From: Inia geoffrensis
Lineage: Eukaryota; Chordata; Mammalia; Artiodactyla; Iniidae
Assembly (NCBI GenBank): GCA_036417435.1
Contig: CM070901.1
Location: forward strand, 63,546,501 to 63,610,500
Direction of reading: 5' to 3'
Length of the DNA: 64,000 nucleotides
The position numbers and the translations under genes are program-made. Below are positions 1-13,189 of the stretch, piece after piece; the first letter of the stretch is position 1; the number at the start of each line of letters is the position of its first letter. The notes beneath the pieces were generated by a model. That model searched no databases. It saw only the letters and a list, made by a program, of their open reading frames with translations, and was not told where the DNA came from.

Positions 1-1050
1 CACTAACTCTGCCCGTAATTCCTGTGTATCTTAATCAACATCCTTTTATTCCTGTCTCTCGTTTTTAATAAATTTGTTTATTTATAGCTGTGTTGGGTCT
101 TCGTTGCTGTGCGCGGGCTTTCTCTAGTTGCGGTGAGCGAGCTTCTCAGTGTGGTGGCTTCTCTTCATGCGGAGCACAGGCCCTAGGCCCACAGGATTCA
201 GTAGTTGTGGCTTGCTGGCTCTACAGCGCAACCTCTGTAGTTGTGGTGCACGGACTTAGTTGCTCCACGGCATGTGGGATCTTCCTGGGCCAGGGCTCAA
301 ACCCGTGACCCCTGCACTGGCAGGCGGATTCTTAACCACTGCCCTTGGTTAAGAATCAGGGGAGCCCCTCATTCCTGTCTCTTAAAATGTTTCGTCCTCT
401 CCATTTGCCTAGACTCATTTCTGAAGCACACCTACTCCGGCTCTCATGGGAAACTGCTCTATTATCAACTGTCACCACCTTTTCTGAACCTCTTTATGTC
501 CATTGAGAGGGGAATGGAGGAGATGAGAAAGTAACACTATGAACACAAATCCAAGATAGCAAAGAAAGTCACAGTGAGCTTCCTATCCTACAACATGCTC
601 AAATTTCCTCCATTTCAAGATATCCTTTAAAAAAGTTATCACCCTCTTTCTCTTCGTTCCTTGACCAAAGATTCAGTTTTTAGGAAAACTCTTAGGGTTT
701 TTGTTTCTTCTTTAGTTAAAAATCACTAATATAATGGGGCTCCCCACAAAACAAACCGTCTCAGGCCCCATGCATATGAATGTAATGTCTAAAATGGACT
801 GACAGTTCTCTTCTAATATGCATAAATTAAATTCTGGTTCCACAGTGTATGGAAATTACAGGAAGGTAGATTTACCTTCAATATAATGCTAGAATAACCA
901 GAGCAGAGCTACTTCTTGAATAGCCAGTCATTGCAGGTATTTATTCCAGAGACTAACCAATTTAGCAGAACTTTAGTAAAACAATTATGTCCAAGAAATG
1001 CATTCATTTGGGCCCAGCTAAAATACTGTTCTCCTGAAAATCTTTCCTGA
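1..1050. repeat. Copy A of an intra-window duplication (pair at 9310-10350)
   Basis: The block matches 9310-10350 almost base for base in direct orientation, with scattered substitutions and few indels. The match includes the internal antisense SINE and about 680 bp of non-repetitive sequence after it. The right end is sharp: both copies share the run ending near 1044, then differ. The left end lies outside the window, so the duplicated segment may be longer. I recognise no gene in the single-copy part (370-1130). Confidence 0.9.
66..369 (-). mobile_element. CHR-type tRNA-derived SINE, antisense, in duplication copy A
   Basis: Read on the minus strand it has the cetartiodactyl SINE layout: a tRNA-like head with a B-box-like element, the phrase for a transfer to a 'catgccgtgg' core, then a tail region near 66-100. 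The head end (327-369) is altered relative to the sister copy at 9374-9668, where the usual head is preserved. The element predates the duplication because both copies carry it at the same place. Confidence 0.85.
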
Positions 1051-1134
1051 TTTCCGAATAGAATACAATTGTCTTTCCCCTGAATTCTCCAGGTATTTTC
1101 GGCCTTTGTCATGGCACTTTATTAAGCACATTCT

Positions 1135-1358
1135 GGGGAATTCCCTGGTGGGGCAGTGGTTAAGAATCTGCCTGCCAATGCAGGCGACAGGGTTTCGATC
1201 CCTGGGCCGGGAAGATCACACATTCCGCAGAGGAACTACGCCCGTGTGCCGCAGCAATTACTGAGCCCGCCTTTCTAGAGCCCGGGCTCTGCAACAAGAT
1301 GCCCGTGCACTCCAACAAAGACCCAATGCAGCCAAAAGTTAAAATTAAAAAAAAAAAA
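1135..1358 (+). mobile_element. CHR-type tRNA-derived SINE
   Basis: A full-length-looking element starts with the standard 'attccctggtgg' head, has the tRNA B-box-like 'ggtttcgatccc', and ends in an A-rich tail at 1341-1358. Short similar flanks ('attctgg' near 1128 and 'attctga' near 1362) may be the target-site duplication. Confidence 0.88.
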
Positions 1359-2858
1359 TCGTATTCTGACCTAAATTACTAACTGTGCACGTTAGTCTTC
1401 CCCTTCTCTACTCCCCTCTCACATATTATAATCTAAGTTCTCCCTTACATGTAATTCTCTGAAAAGTCACAATTCCCAAAAGTCCAACGACCTCAGTCTT
1501 CTACCTGTCTACACTATCACCGTTGCTCACCTCGTCCTAATATTTCTAGATTTCTACCATGAGGCAACTTTCCTTCTCATCCAAATGCACAAGTCCTCAA
1601 GGTCTGTCTTCTAATGTGGCAATTTCAGATTGTCAAATGGCTTCAGCTCTCAGATATACCTAAATGTATATGTAGTCTCTGCCATGAACTCAAATTTGAC
1701 ATTTTTAACCCCTTGCTGAATACCCACATATGAACTCATAGGTAACCCAATCAATATATGCACCCTCCCCTATAAAGAGAAAGCAGTTTCCTTATTTCTG
1801 CTAATGGTGTCACCATCTTGTTTGCAAGCTTAGTCCTAAGTGACTTTCCCTCTTTAAGCTTCAAACTGCAAAATCTAGACAACTCGATAATTTCTTGGAA
1901 TTTGTCCCATCCTGTCTGTTCCCATTGAATTCAGACCCTTTCAGTTCTTCCTCCAAAGTCTTCCAGACTTCTGTATCATGTGTAGCATACACTGTATACA
2001 GTAAAATCCAAACACCTGCATTCAGTTTGAAGTATAAGGCCTTCCACTGAAATCCAGTCTGACATACAAGGCCCTAACCGACATTTCAAATTTATCTTCC
2101 ATTACACTTTTCACCTCGCTAAACAAAGTCTACACTCTAAGAATATTATACCACTTACCATCATTAAACTAGGCCATTGTCTTACTTCATTCAACACAGG
2201 CTGGGTAAATAGGTGGGACAACACAAATCCATTCAAGATTTACTGAATACCTTCTATATATATGCCAGATTCTACGCACGGAAAAACAAAGGTGAACATG
2301 TCAGACTTGATCTGCTGCTTGGGAGACAGAATTCCTAAACACAATTATCTAATATGATAAATGCTACAGCCCTACCACAAAGAATGTACCACTTGCATTG
2401 GAACAGGAGTTGAAATCTGACATGCAGAAAATGAGGAAGTGAGGGTTTCAAGCCAGAGCTAAAAGAGAATAGAATTTTTAGGAGATGACTGTCTCCTCAA
2501 AACCACACATTGCTCCTTCATGCACTTTTCAAAAGCCTACTCAAGATCCTATTCCAACCCTACCTGGCTTTCTTAGCTAGGTCCCTCAGGCAGGATTAAT
2601 CATTTCTTCTCTCAGTACTACATATATCTTCTTTGGCTCTTTTATTAACACATTTAGTCCTCGTAATATGTGTGCCTGTGCACAGGCACAACCCTCTCCT
2701 GTTTGGAAGTCTCCTTTAAGTTAATGCTGAGCATAAGCCTAGCAGTGTTATGCTTCCAGGAGATGCTCGAGATAGTCTCTGCAGCATCTACCATTACTTT
2801 GTACATAAAAGGATTAAAAAATTTGTTGAACAAATCTGTGCTACGAAAGACCTCTTAA
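1359..2858. other. No gene; possible very old repeat remnants
   Basis: AT-rich sequence with no convincing exon. The stretch near 1960-2300 (phrases about 'aaggcc' and 'ctgaataccttctatat') vaguely resembles ancient L2-class LINE remnants, but I cannot assign it. Confidence 0.4.
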
Positions 2859-3004
2859 GGGAAGTCCCTGATGATCCAGTGATTAGGACTCTGCACTTCT
2901 ACTGCAGGGGGCACGGGTTCGATCCCTGGTTGGGAAACTAAGATCCAGCATTCCATGTGCTGGAGCCATTTAAAAAAAAAAAAACAAAAAAAGCAAAAAA
3001 ACAA
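2859..3004 (+). mobile_element. Short tRNA-derived SINE with A-rich tail
   Basis: The head 'gggaagtccctgatgatcc', the B-box-like 'gggttcgatccc' and the 'aactaagatcc' phrase are typical of short cetartiodactyl SINEs. An A-rich tail runs 2972-3004. Confidence 0.85.
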
Positions 3005-3064
3005 ACCCTTAACAGAAGTAGCCTACCAAAATACAAAGGTATTTCAATAGTTAATGAATAAACC

Positions 3065-3345
3065 TCCTACAAAAGATGTAACGTACAGCATGATAAAATA
3101 TAATTAACACTGCTGTATGTTACATATGTAAAGTTGTTAAGAAAGTTAATCCAAAGAGTTCTCATCACAAAAATTTCTTCTATTTCTTTCATTTTGTATC
3201 TATCTGAGAGGATGGTGTTCAAAACTTATGCAATAATCATTTCACGGTGGATGTCAAATCATCACGCTGTACACAAACTTATATGGTGCTATGTCAAGTT
3301 TATCTCAATAGAACTGAAAGGGAAAAAACGCTTATATGGGGGAAT
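3065..3345 (+). mobile_element. L1 3' end fragment
   Basis: The segment carries phrases of mammalian L1 3' UTRs in sense order: 'taattaacactgctgtatg', 'aaagttgttaagaaagt', 'gttctcatcac', and 'caatagaactg' near the end. It has no coding capacity. Confidence 0.7.
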
Positions 3346-3732
3346 GCTAATGAATAAAAAAATCATTAATCATGTAATTCCAAACTATTTTAAAAGTCAG
3401 TCTTCTATACTCTAGTTCTTATTTATTTGTAAATGGATATACGTGTACACATTCATTTACGTGTACACATACTACCGCAATAAGAAGTTAAGAGTTCTGA
3501 GATGAGCTAAAGGTCCAAACAAAACAAGTGAAGCAGCTTTAGCACAAGTAATTCTAAGAACTTTTAGAGATAAATCTAAAAAATTTAGCATTACAGTAGA
3601 CCCACACAATAGAGTCCATTTATTTTCAAAGGCACCAAAGTAATTCTCTTTTCAACAAAATGATTTTGGAACAACTTGATGTCTACATGTTAAAACAAAA
3701 GGAAGTTTGACTCATACTTTGTACCATGCACA

Positions 3733-4760
3733 AAAATTACCCTCAAATGGACCGTGGACCTACATGTAAAACCTAACTCTAGGCTTCTAGGAAAAAGGAC
3801 AGGAAAAAACCTTAATAACCTTGGGTTAAGTAAAGATTTTAGATAAGACACAAAAAGAAAACATTTTAAAAAACTGACAAATTGGGCTTACATCAAATGT
3901 AAAACATCTGCTCAAAGTCATCAAGAAAATGAAGAGACAAGCCACAGTATGAAAGAAAATATTCGTAGAATACATACCTAATAAAGGATTTATTCCCAGA
4001 AGACAGGCCTCTCCCAACTTAAGAATAAGAAATCCAATTTTAAATGGGCAAAAGATCTGAATATACAGTCCACATCAAGATATACAGATGGCAAACAGAC
4101 ATGAAATCAATAATCATTCAAAATTACAAATTAAAACCATGACGACATACCACTAAATACCTTTAACGGCTAACATTAAAATCTAAACATAGTAAGTGCT
4201 TGCAAGGATGGGAAAGGTTGGCAGGAACCAAAAAATGGTATAGTCACTTTGGAAAACAGTATGGCAGTTTCTCATAAAATTAAACATACATGTCTCACAT
4301 TACCCAGCAATCCCACTCCTACATGTTTATCCAAAATACATGAAGTACATGTCTACACAGAGACCCGTATGTTGTTTGCAGCAGCTTTATTACTAAACAC
4401 TCAAAACCTGCAAACAACAAAATGACCATTAGCCAAGTGAATGAACAAACTGTGGTAAATCCAAATAACCAAATACTTGGCAATATAAAGAACTTATTGA
4501 TATATGCAACAACGTGAATGAGTTTCCAAAATATTACCCAAAGATAAAGTTAATGCTATATGATTCTACTGACATGTCAGTCTACAAAAATGAAAATTAT
4601 AGGGCTAAATCAGATCAGGGGCTAGAGACAGAAGGGAAGGAAATATATCTTGATTGTAGTGGTGGTTTCATGACTGTGTATGTCTATCCAAAATCATACA
4701 ACTGAACACATGAAAAGACCAGTTTTTACTGATTGTAACTTATTCCTCAATTTAAAAACT
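3733..4760 (+). mobile_element. Old L1 (ORF2 end plus 3' UTR), degenerate
   Basis: The order of phrases follows L1 ORF2 C-terminus and 3' UTR on the plus strand: 'aatggaccgtggacctac', 'taaatgggcaaaagatctga', 'cccagcaatcccactcct', then 'gattctactgacatg'. Reading frames are broken throughout. Divergence is high, as expected of an L1M-age element. Confidence 0.8.
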
Positions 4761-4959
4761 TTAGCAATACAATTATGCTTTATATTATTCATTTCACAAA
4801 CATTTATGGAGGATCTACCACATACCAAGCACTTATTTGTAAGGTAGCCCTGAAATTGACAATATCCAACAGTTCAAAACACGCAGTTTATTCAGTCTTT
4901 CATCTATTATATTAACAAAAAAGAAAATGATAATATCCAGTACTGTTAAAGGGGTGGGG

Positions 4960-5400
4960 GAAAAAGGCTCTTTCAAATACAGTGTTGGTAGAAATATAGT
5001 TACAACCTTCTGGAGATGTAATTTTGCAGTTTTAATAAAATTAATTTAAAATGAACACATATAACCAGTAATCCCACTTCTAAGACATATTACAAAGAAA
5101 TATGTGCACAATTGCACAAAGATAACAGGAAAGTTATAAAAATAGACAAAAAGTACTCTCCACAAAAGTTAATAACCAAATTGTAGAATGCTACAAATCC
5201 CATCTTTGGAAAAAAGGCATGATACAAAAAGAAATATACAAGATAGTATGTGCTGTGGGTCTAGGGGAAAAAAAAAACAACTACATACCAATTCAGACCA
5301 CCACTGGTAAACTATTTACTATACTGTCTGAATACTACAAAGAGTATATATGTACTTTGTAATTTTGAAAAACACTTTAAAATTTTCACCTACTTTCTGA
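4960..5400 (+). mobile_element. Second old L1-like 3' fragment
   Basis: Phrases 'acagtgttggtagaaata', 'caaccttctggag' and 'agtaatcccacttctaag' match the conserved L1/HAL1 ORF2-end region in sense orientation. It is more eroded than the piece at 3733-4760 and could belong to a different old subfamily. Confidence 0.55.
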
Positions 5401-6194
5401 TAACCATCTAACAGATACATGTTATTAGTTAGAAAACATGGCTCTAGAATAAAAGTCGAAAGTGTGAAAATTCATTTAGCACTACAAGCAAAGCAAAAAC
5501 GTAATCTGACATTATGCCTACAACATTAGTGACAATTTATGGTTAAAGTCTGAGTGTGCTTAAATACTACCAACTCATTGAAGATAAAATTGAGGAGGTG
5601 GAGATGGGAAGAACAGTGATAAAGATACCATGCTGGAATTTAAAATCAGCAGCTACACAGAGAAACAAAAACTTACTGCCTAGATCCTAAGGTGCACTCT
5701 CAAATTTTGTTGTTTCCAAGAGGTAATTTACAAAACATTTGATACGCTTACCTGATATAGCACTATTTTTTTGATAACCTAATACTAAATTAACGGTCTT
5801 AAAAACAAAAAAGCAACGGTCTTACAAACAAAACGACAATACACTGAACTCCAACTGTGAAACATCAGTTCATATGCAATCATTAAAATATTGTCAAAGA
5901 CTATAAAACCATAGGAAAAAAAGCAGTATAAAATTTGCAACTAAGATATGATTTCAATAACACGAAGGCAATGTGTGCACTTGAACAAGAAAATGAAATT
6001 AAGTCCTTAGATCTACTACTGCAAAATAATTATCAGAGCAGCTTACAATACAAAAGAGAAGGTTATCCAAGCGAAGTAATGTTGTATTCCGTTAATTCTT
6101 TTTAATCTTAGGAATCTCTGAAATGGCACCTCCATTCTATATTAAGTAATAAAATAGATACATCTACATAGGATCATAAACTCTAGTTATACTA
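5401..6194. other. No recognisable feature, AT-rich
   Basis: No exon, repeat family or structured RNA is apparent. The GC content changes abruptly at about 6195. Confidence 0.5.
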
Positions 6195-7139
6195 AACTGA
6201 GTCAACATCGGCTCCCAGGCGGTCCCAGCGTCCCGACCCTGACCCCGGCCGCGACACACTTTCCACAATCTGACACACACGGAGCCCGCGCGAGGGCCGG
6301 GTCGCGCGGGCTTCCCCGCCGGGTCGCCTGGAGGCCGGTCCCCCGCAAGCCCAGCGCACGAAAGGGCGCCCCAAAGGCGCCGGCCCAAGGCGCCCGCTGC
6401 GCTTTCCCTCCGGAAGGTGGGCTGCGGGGCCCAAGCAAGCGTAAAACCCTGAGACAAGGAACCCGCGCACCACGCCGCCACGGGGGACGAGAGGCCGGGC
6501 GCCCACCTAGCCGGACACCCTGCATTTCTGCAATCACCGGACGCCTGTGTAAATTTCCGTCTGGCGTGTCATTTTACAAAGGCCACTCAAGATCAGGGGA
6601 CAGAACGCCTCCTCTCCAAGTGTCCTGCCAGCCCACCCACTCAAGATCACAGGGACAAAATGCCTAACTAAAACAAAACAAAACAGAAACACAAAAAACT
6701 GGAGAGAGGGAGGAAAGGGTGCCCTGAAAAAAAAAAAAAAAAAAAAACTAAGCACGTTGACAGCGCTAAGAATAAAACTACTAGGAAAAAGAAACCCTAC
6801 ATGTCAGATCCTGAAGTACAGAAGGGCAAGCCCGCCGGCAGTCCAGGCCCGGGGGGACCGGGGTGCCCAGCCCTGCAGAGCCAACCGCAGACCGGCTCGG
6901 GCGCCCCTCGGAAGCGCGGGGTCCCCGCGGCCGAGTCTGCGCCCCCGGCCGGCGCCGGCTCCCCTCTGCCCACTCTGCGCGCGGGGGCTGGACACTGCCG
7001 CGGAGAACCACGGCGGGGCGGGAAGGGGGGCTCCAAAGAGGGTCTGGCGACTCGAGTCGCTCCGTTTCTCGGTGGGCTCAGAGCGCGCCATGGGAGAAGA
7101 GGGGCGGGGGTCCGGGAGGAGGGGACGGGCGGCACTTAC

Positions 7140-7247
<108 letters not shown>

Positions 7248-7520
7248 CTAGTCTGGCGGTTGGGGGAGGGGCGCAGCGCCGCCGGCGGGGTCGGGACAGA
7301 TGGGCAGGCGAGAGGCTGAGGGGAGGGGGCCTGGCCTGGGACTCAGCTGCCGCCGCCGCGCTCCCGTCCGGCCCCCGGTTCCCTCTTTGTGCTCACAGGC
7401 GGGGGGCCTCCAGCGCTGCTGCGAACTCGGGCCGCCCTGAGGCGAGCACAATGAGCCGGGGGCCGGGCTGGGGCTGAAACACTCCCGGCGCGCGCGGCCC
7501 CCCCAAGGGACTCGCCCTCT

Positions 7521-7576
7521 CGCACGCACGCACGTCCGTCCGCACGCACGGACGCACGCACGCACATACGCACGTC
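7521..7576. repeat. CGCA/CGCACG microsatellite
   Basis: Imperfect tetranucleotide repeats of the CGCA type sit at the edge of the CpG-rich island, mixed with CGTC units. Confidence 0.75.
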
Positions 7577-7603
7577 TTCCGCTGCCCCTGGCAACCCCCA
7601 CCG

Positions 7604-7660
7604 GCGCAGCAATGAAGACCCAACACAGACAAAAGTCAATAAATAAATTTATATATACAT
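7604..7660 (+). mobile_element. 5'-truncated SINE tail
   Basis: Only the 3' part of a CHR-type SINE is present ('gcagcaatgaagacccaac' followed by an A/T-rich tail). It begins directly at the end of the GC-rich island, so it marks a breakpoint or a truncated insertion. Confidence 0.65.
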
Positions 7661-9309
7661 AATGTTTTTTTAATTTAAAAAAGTAATGAAGCAAAGAAAC
7701 AGTATTTTTATTGTGAATGATCGGGAAGGTTTAAGAACAGTAGACTCACCTAGTACAATTTTATAAAATAACAAAAATGTGGAAATTTTACACATTTAAA
7801 TACTGTAACAACTGATTTAAGCTGTGGGAAGATACTGACTTAACGTCTGAATAAAATAATTATGTACAAAATCATTTGGTTCAAATGGTTAATGACAAAA
7901 ATACCATTAGGGTTTGTTTCTGGGTTTGGGGATTCTTGTGTTTCCTTCTTTTTTTGCCCAATTACCAGATTTGCTACACTGAGACTCTGTCATTGACCCC
8001 AATTTCCCATCACATTTATAAAGTACATATTCACCTACCATTTTGGTCACCTACATATAACCAGAGTGAAAAAAAAAAAGGTACCAATTACACATATCAC
8101 TGTCAGAGAAAGGTCAAAATACACTAGAGCTACTGTAACAACGTTCGGGAGAGGCTTCACATTGCCCACTACCTACACAGTCACTAAAGTTGATGGCCAT
8201 AAGGCCATGATATCAATTTAGATCAGAGAGACAGGCAAAGGAGATGGGTGGTGGAGGTAACTTTTACTTGATTAACTCAGTAAATTAGTATTTATTCAAA
8301 AAAGGTTAACCTGAAAAGTGAACTTCAAATGGTGAACAAGATAAGGCAGTGCTAATCTGGTAAAAGCTCAAACAAATAGCTATACATAAGAGGCTATGCA
8401 GAGTACACGTTTTTAAAGTTATGGGGAGGCTCTCCCAGGGAATGATAAAGTGAAATGAAGAGGTTAGTTATAGGATGGTGTTTCAGTTAACTGCACTGAC
8501 TTAAATGTAACTTACAGATCAGTTACTTGTTTAACTGATTTAGTGACTCAATTTAGCAGGCTAAATTATAATCGATTAATGGAAGTGAACTCCATCAACC
8601 AGAAAGTAAAAGTATAGAAGGGGAAACAAGCAACCTCACTGACTTACCTACTTTTAACAACAAGGTAGTTTATGTATTCTACAGAAACTATTGCCATCTT
8701 CCAGTGTTCTCCCCTGGAGTAGGGAAATTTATTCCCAGCAAAGAACCAAAGTCATAGGTAAGCAATTTCTGGGATTTGGCTCCTTCTATAGATAGGTGTG
8801 TGTGTATATATAGACACAGATATATAAATGCACACACACACACACACACACACACACCTCTGAACATGAAAGTAAGAAAGGTTTTAACTATCTAAGGCCA
8901 TGAAAAAGTCATGACCTTTTTGGATCTTATTTCTTAATTCACAAATTGAGAAGCGATCTCTGGTCAAGCCTACAAGACTATACAGTTCAACAAAGACAGC
9001 CAAGATTGAAGGATACTTATGTACAAAAAGGATCTTCAGACACTATTGGGCTCTAGCACCTTCAAAGAAAGAGCAATTATCATCTAACCCCTTTTTACAG
9101 AAAGTGAAATTCCATGTGTTAAGCCCCGCTTTCCCAAAAAACACTTGAATATGTGGAGACTGCTGTCATACTGGGATGTACAATGGAAAATGTACTCTTT
9201 TCCTGTCAGTTAAAAGCAATATCAATCCTCTTTATTCATCGAGATATCAATATGATTACATCTGACTTTCCTTACTATTGATACAGCCTCAACTACTTCA
9301 GAGGTCATT
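7661..9309. other. No gene; AT-rich DNA with a short CA repeat
   Basis: I see no exon or assignable repeat except the CA run at 8831-8858 and a neighbouring TG/TA stretch near 8798-8812. Confidence 0.5.
8831..8858. repeat. (CA)n microsatellite
   Basis: About 13 uninterrupted CA units. Confidence 0.95.
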
Positions 9310-10350
9310 CACTAACTCTGCCCGTAATTCCTGTGTATCCTAATCAACATCCTTTTATTCCTGTCTCCCGTTTTTAATACATTTCTTTACTTATGGCTGT
9401 GTTGGGTCTTCATTGCTGTGCGCGGGCTTTCTCCAGTTGCGGTGAGCGAGCTTCTCACTGTGGTGGCTTCTCTTCGTGCGGAGCACAGGCCCTAGGCGCA
9501 CAGGCTTCAGTTGTTGTGGCTTGTGGGCTCTACAGCGCAGCCTCAATAGTTGTGGTGCACGGACTTAGTTGCTCCACGGCATGTGGGATCTTTCTGGGCC
9601 AGGGCTCGAACCCGTGTCCCCTGCGTTGGGAGGCGGATTCTTAACCACTGCGTCACCAGGGAAGCCCCCTCATTCCTGTCTCTTAAAATGTTTCCTCCTC
9701 TCCATTTGCCTAGACTCATTTCTGAAGCACATCTACTCTGGCTCTCATGGGAAACTTCTGTATTATCAACTGTCACCATTCTTTCTGAACCTCTTTATGT
9801 CCATTGAGAGGGGAACGGAGGAGAGGAGAAAATAACACTATTAACACAAATCCAAGATAGCAAAGAAAGTCACAGTGAGCTTCCTATCCTACAACATGCT
9901 CAAATTTCCTCCATTTCAAGATATCCTTTAAAAAAGTTATCACCCTCTTTCTCTTCGTTCCTTGACCAAAGATTCAGTTTTTAGGAAAACTCTTAGGGTT
10001 TTTGTTTCTTCTTTAGTTAAAAATCACTAATATAATGGGGCTCCCCACAAAACAAACCATCTCAGGCCCCATGCATATGACTGTAATGTCTAAAATGGAC
10101 TCACAGTTCTCTTCTAATATGCATACATTAAATTCTGGTTCAACAGTGAATGGAAACGACAGGAAGGTAGATTTACCTTCAATATAATGCTAGAATAACC
10201 AGAGCAGAGCTACTTCTTGAATAGCCAGTCATTGCAGGTATTTATTCCAGAGACTAACCAATTTAGCAGAACTTTAGTAAAACAATATGTCTAAAAAATG
10301 CATTCATTTGGGCCCAGCTAAAATACTGTTCTCCTGAAAATCTTACCTGA
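9310..10350. repeat. Copy B of the intra-window duplication
   Basis: Direct repeat of 1-1050. It ends where a SINE 3' tail starts (10350), whereas copy A continues into unrelated sequence. The SINE inside this copy keeps the normal head, so copy B is closer to the ancestral state there. Confidence 0.9.
9374..9668 (-). mobile_element. CHR-type tRNA-derived SINE, antisense, in copy B
   Basis: Same element as 66-369. Its minus-strand head 'gggcttccctggtgacgcag' and B-box-like sequence are intact. Confidence 0.88.
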
Positions 10351-10425
10351 TCCCTGGTCAGGGAAATAAGATCCCACATGCCGCCCGGCACGGCCAAAGA
10401 AATAAATGAATAAAAAATAAAGTTA
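10350..10425 (+). mobile_element. Truncated SINE tail at the end of copy B
   Basis: Starts within the SINE body ('atccctggtcagggaaata'), continues through 'agatcccacatgccg' and ends in an A-rich tail. The head is missing. Its start coincides with the end of the duplicated block, so it may mark the recombination junction. Confidence 0.7.
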
Positions 10426-11883
10426 TAGTGATGAAACAGCCCTAGTGGTGCAAGGATGGGACGTATAGCTCTATGGTAGAGAGTAAAGGTCCAGAAACAG
10501 ATAGATGAGAACTTGATCTGACAGAGAGTGGGGAAATTAAGGAGTTTTCAATAAATGGCATTAGGACAATTGCATATCCATGGGGGAAAAAGTAAATTAG
10601 AAAAAGAGCAAGCCCTGGTCAGGTGTGACCTTGGGCCCAGGGCCATTGGCACACGATGTCGTGTGGGATGTTCTTCCTTAGACTCCTCTCTCCCTCCTGT
10701 GTCACTGTCACTTTCTCCAGAACCTACCTGCACTCCCCTACACAATCCCGGGGTGTGCCCTCACCCGCCCGCCCCGGATCACCGGAATTCCAATCCCGGC
10801 CCACCCTTCCCCACCAGGTAAAGAACTGTGCCTGGTCAGTAAGACCGTAGAGGCCCTTGGCCATTGCTATTGCAGTTGGAATTGTTACTGTGTTTACATA
10901 GGGTGACCCACACCCGCCCCCAGTTTGCCCAGGACCGCTCAGGTTTGAGCGCTGGAACTGTGGGGAAACCCTCATTTCCGGGGAACCCCAGAAGGCTGGT
11001 CAGCCTATTTAGGATGGATCTTTCACTTGATATCCCAACCCCCGAGAGCCAGAAAGGGAATCTCCCCCCTCCTTCCATGGTAACCTTCATTCATTCATCC
11101 ACTCATCCCTTTATTCAACTCCTTGATTCAGCAAGTATTTATGAAGCATCTACTACATAGCAGACACTCTTCTAGGTGCTGGGGAAGAGTGTAAACTGAG
11201 AAGGTGTGATTTATTACATGAAGATGATGTCTCGGAGACCACTGAAGGGCAGGGGAGGTGGGAGAGGGAAGGGGAAGTTCTAAACGCAGGCTCTGACGGG
11301 ATTGGGGCAGACCTTGCCCTAAGCCAGGCTGGTTGCTTCAACACAGCTGTCCTCACCCAGGGCCATCCTGCTTCCGCCTCACCCAGTTCTTCGGTGATGT
11401 CTGGGGAAAATCTGTGGTTGTCACAACTGGGGGGAGGGGCCCCTGGAATCAAATGGGTGGGGACAGGGATGCTGCTGAACCCCACACAGTGCCCAGGAGG
11501 GGCCCCCAGCAGAGGATGACCCACCCCAAATAACCCCAGTGCCGTGGGGGAGACCCTGCACTAATATTAGTCAGACCCGCTGGTGCCCCTAGATTCCTGC
11601 ACAGGCAGGGACTCTAACCGGGTCACCTCTGTATCCCGAGGTGACCTAGAGTGGGGCAGCCAGGAGGGCTGAGTATCGGGGATGAAATGACAAATCTCTG
11701 TGCCCACTCTCCCCGCCACACCCCAGGGTTGATGGCCTCTATCTCCTCGCTGTGCAGGTAGCTTTTCCCTGAGCCATTTCTTCTTGTCAAGGTCCCTGTC
11801 GCAGGTTGGGCTCCCCGAAGATGACGTTGAGAGCAAGGATTGGAGTGCAGGTGGCTGATGTGAGATGTGCAGAGAACAGATAC
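10426..11883. other. GC-richer DNA without a recognised gene
   Basis: GC content rises from about 10600 to 11880, but I find no exon with convincing splice sites and protein similarity. The stretch 11085-11200 (ATTC-rich, then 'aagtatttatgaagcatctac') looks like the antisense 3' end of an old L2 LINE. Confidence 0.45.
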
Positions 11884-11963
11884 AGCTGCCATAGGGTCCC
11901 ACAGTTCCACTCCTGGGCATAGATCTGGAGAAGGCTCTAATTCAAAAATATACATACACCCCT

Positions 11964-12065
11964 GGGATTTCCCTGGTGGTCTAGTGGTTAAGACTCTGTG
12001 CTTCCAGTGCAGGGAACATGGGTTCCATGTCTGGCCAGGGAACTAAGATCCCACATGCCGTGTGA

Positions 12066-12066
<1 letters not shown>
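11964..12066 (+). mobile_element. Short tRNA-derived SINE nested in the L1
   Basis: Head 'gggatttccctggtggtcta', B-box-like 'gggttccatg', then 'aactaagatcccacatgccg'. Its A-tail has expanded into the microsatellite that follows. Confidence 0.88.
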
Positions 12067-12438
<372 letters not shown>

Positions 12439-12915
12439 ACACATGCACCCCAATGTTCATTGCATCACTATTTATAATAGGCAAGATGTGGAAGCTACCT
12501 AAATGTCCACTGATGGATGAATGGATAAAGAAGATGTGGTACATATATACAATGGAATATATTCAGCCATAAAAAGAATGAAATAATGCTATTTGCAGCA
12601 ACGTCGTGGATGGACCTAGAGATTATCATACTAAGTGAAGTAAGTGAGAAGAGAAAGACAAATATATGATCTCACTTATATGTGAAATCTAAAATACGAC
12701 ACAAATGAACTTGTCTACGAAACAAAAACAGACTCACAGACATAGAGAACAGACTTGTGGTTGCCAAGGGGGAGAAAGAGTGAGGGAGGGTTAGATTGGG
12801 AGTTTGGGGTTAGCAGACGCAAACTATTAAATATAGGATGGATAAACTACAAGGCCCTACTGTCTAGCCCAGGGAACTATATTCAATATCCTGTGATAAG
12901 CCATAATGGAAAAGA

Positions 12916-13189
12916 AAAAGAGTTTTATTTATAGGTTCCATCCCTAACTGAGCTGGCCCATCCCCTGCCACGGTTCTAAGTGCAGCCCGAGGCTGCAGAC
13001 TTCCCACCGTGGTCTTCAGCTCCAGAGCAAGCCACCTGCAAACCAGCCGCATCTTCCCAGGGGCTGGCAACTCTCCTTTGCTACTGATTCCAAGACACAT
13101 CCAGATAGCACAAATGTGACCATGAAAACACACTCAGGCATGTTCAAATCAGGGAAATAACATTCTTATCTCTGTTTAGCAGTCGCTTA
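12916..13189. other. No recognised feature
   Basis: Short spacer between two L1-derived segments; no exon or repeat assigned. Confidence 0.4.
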
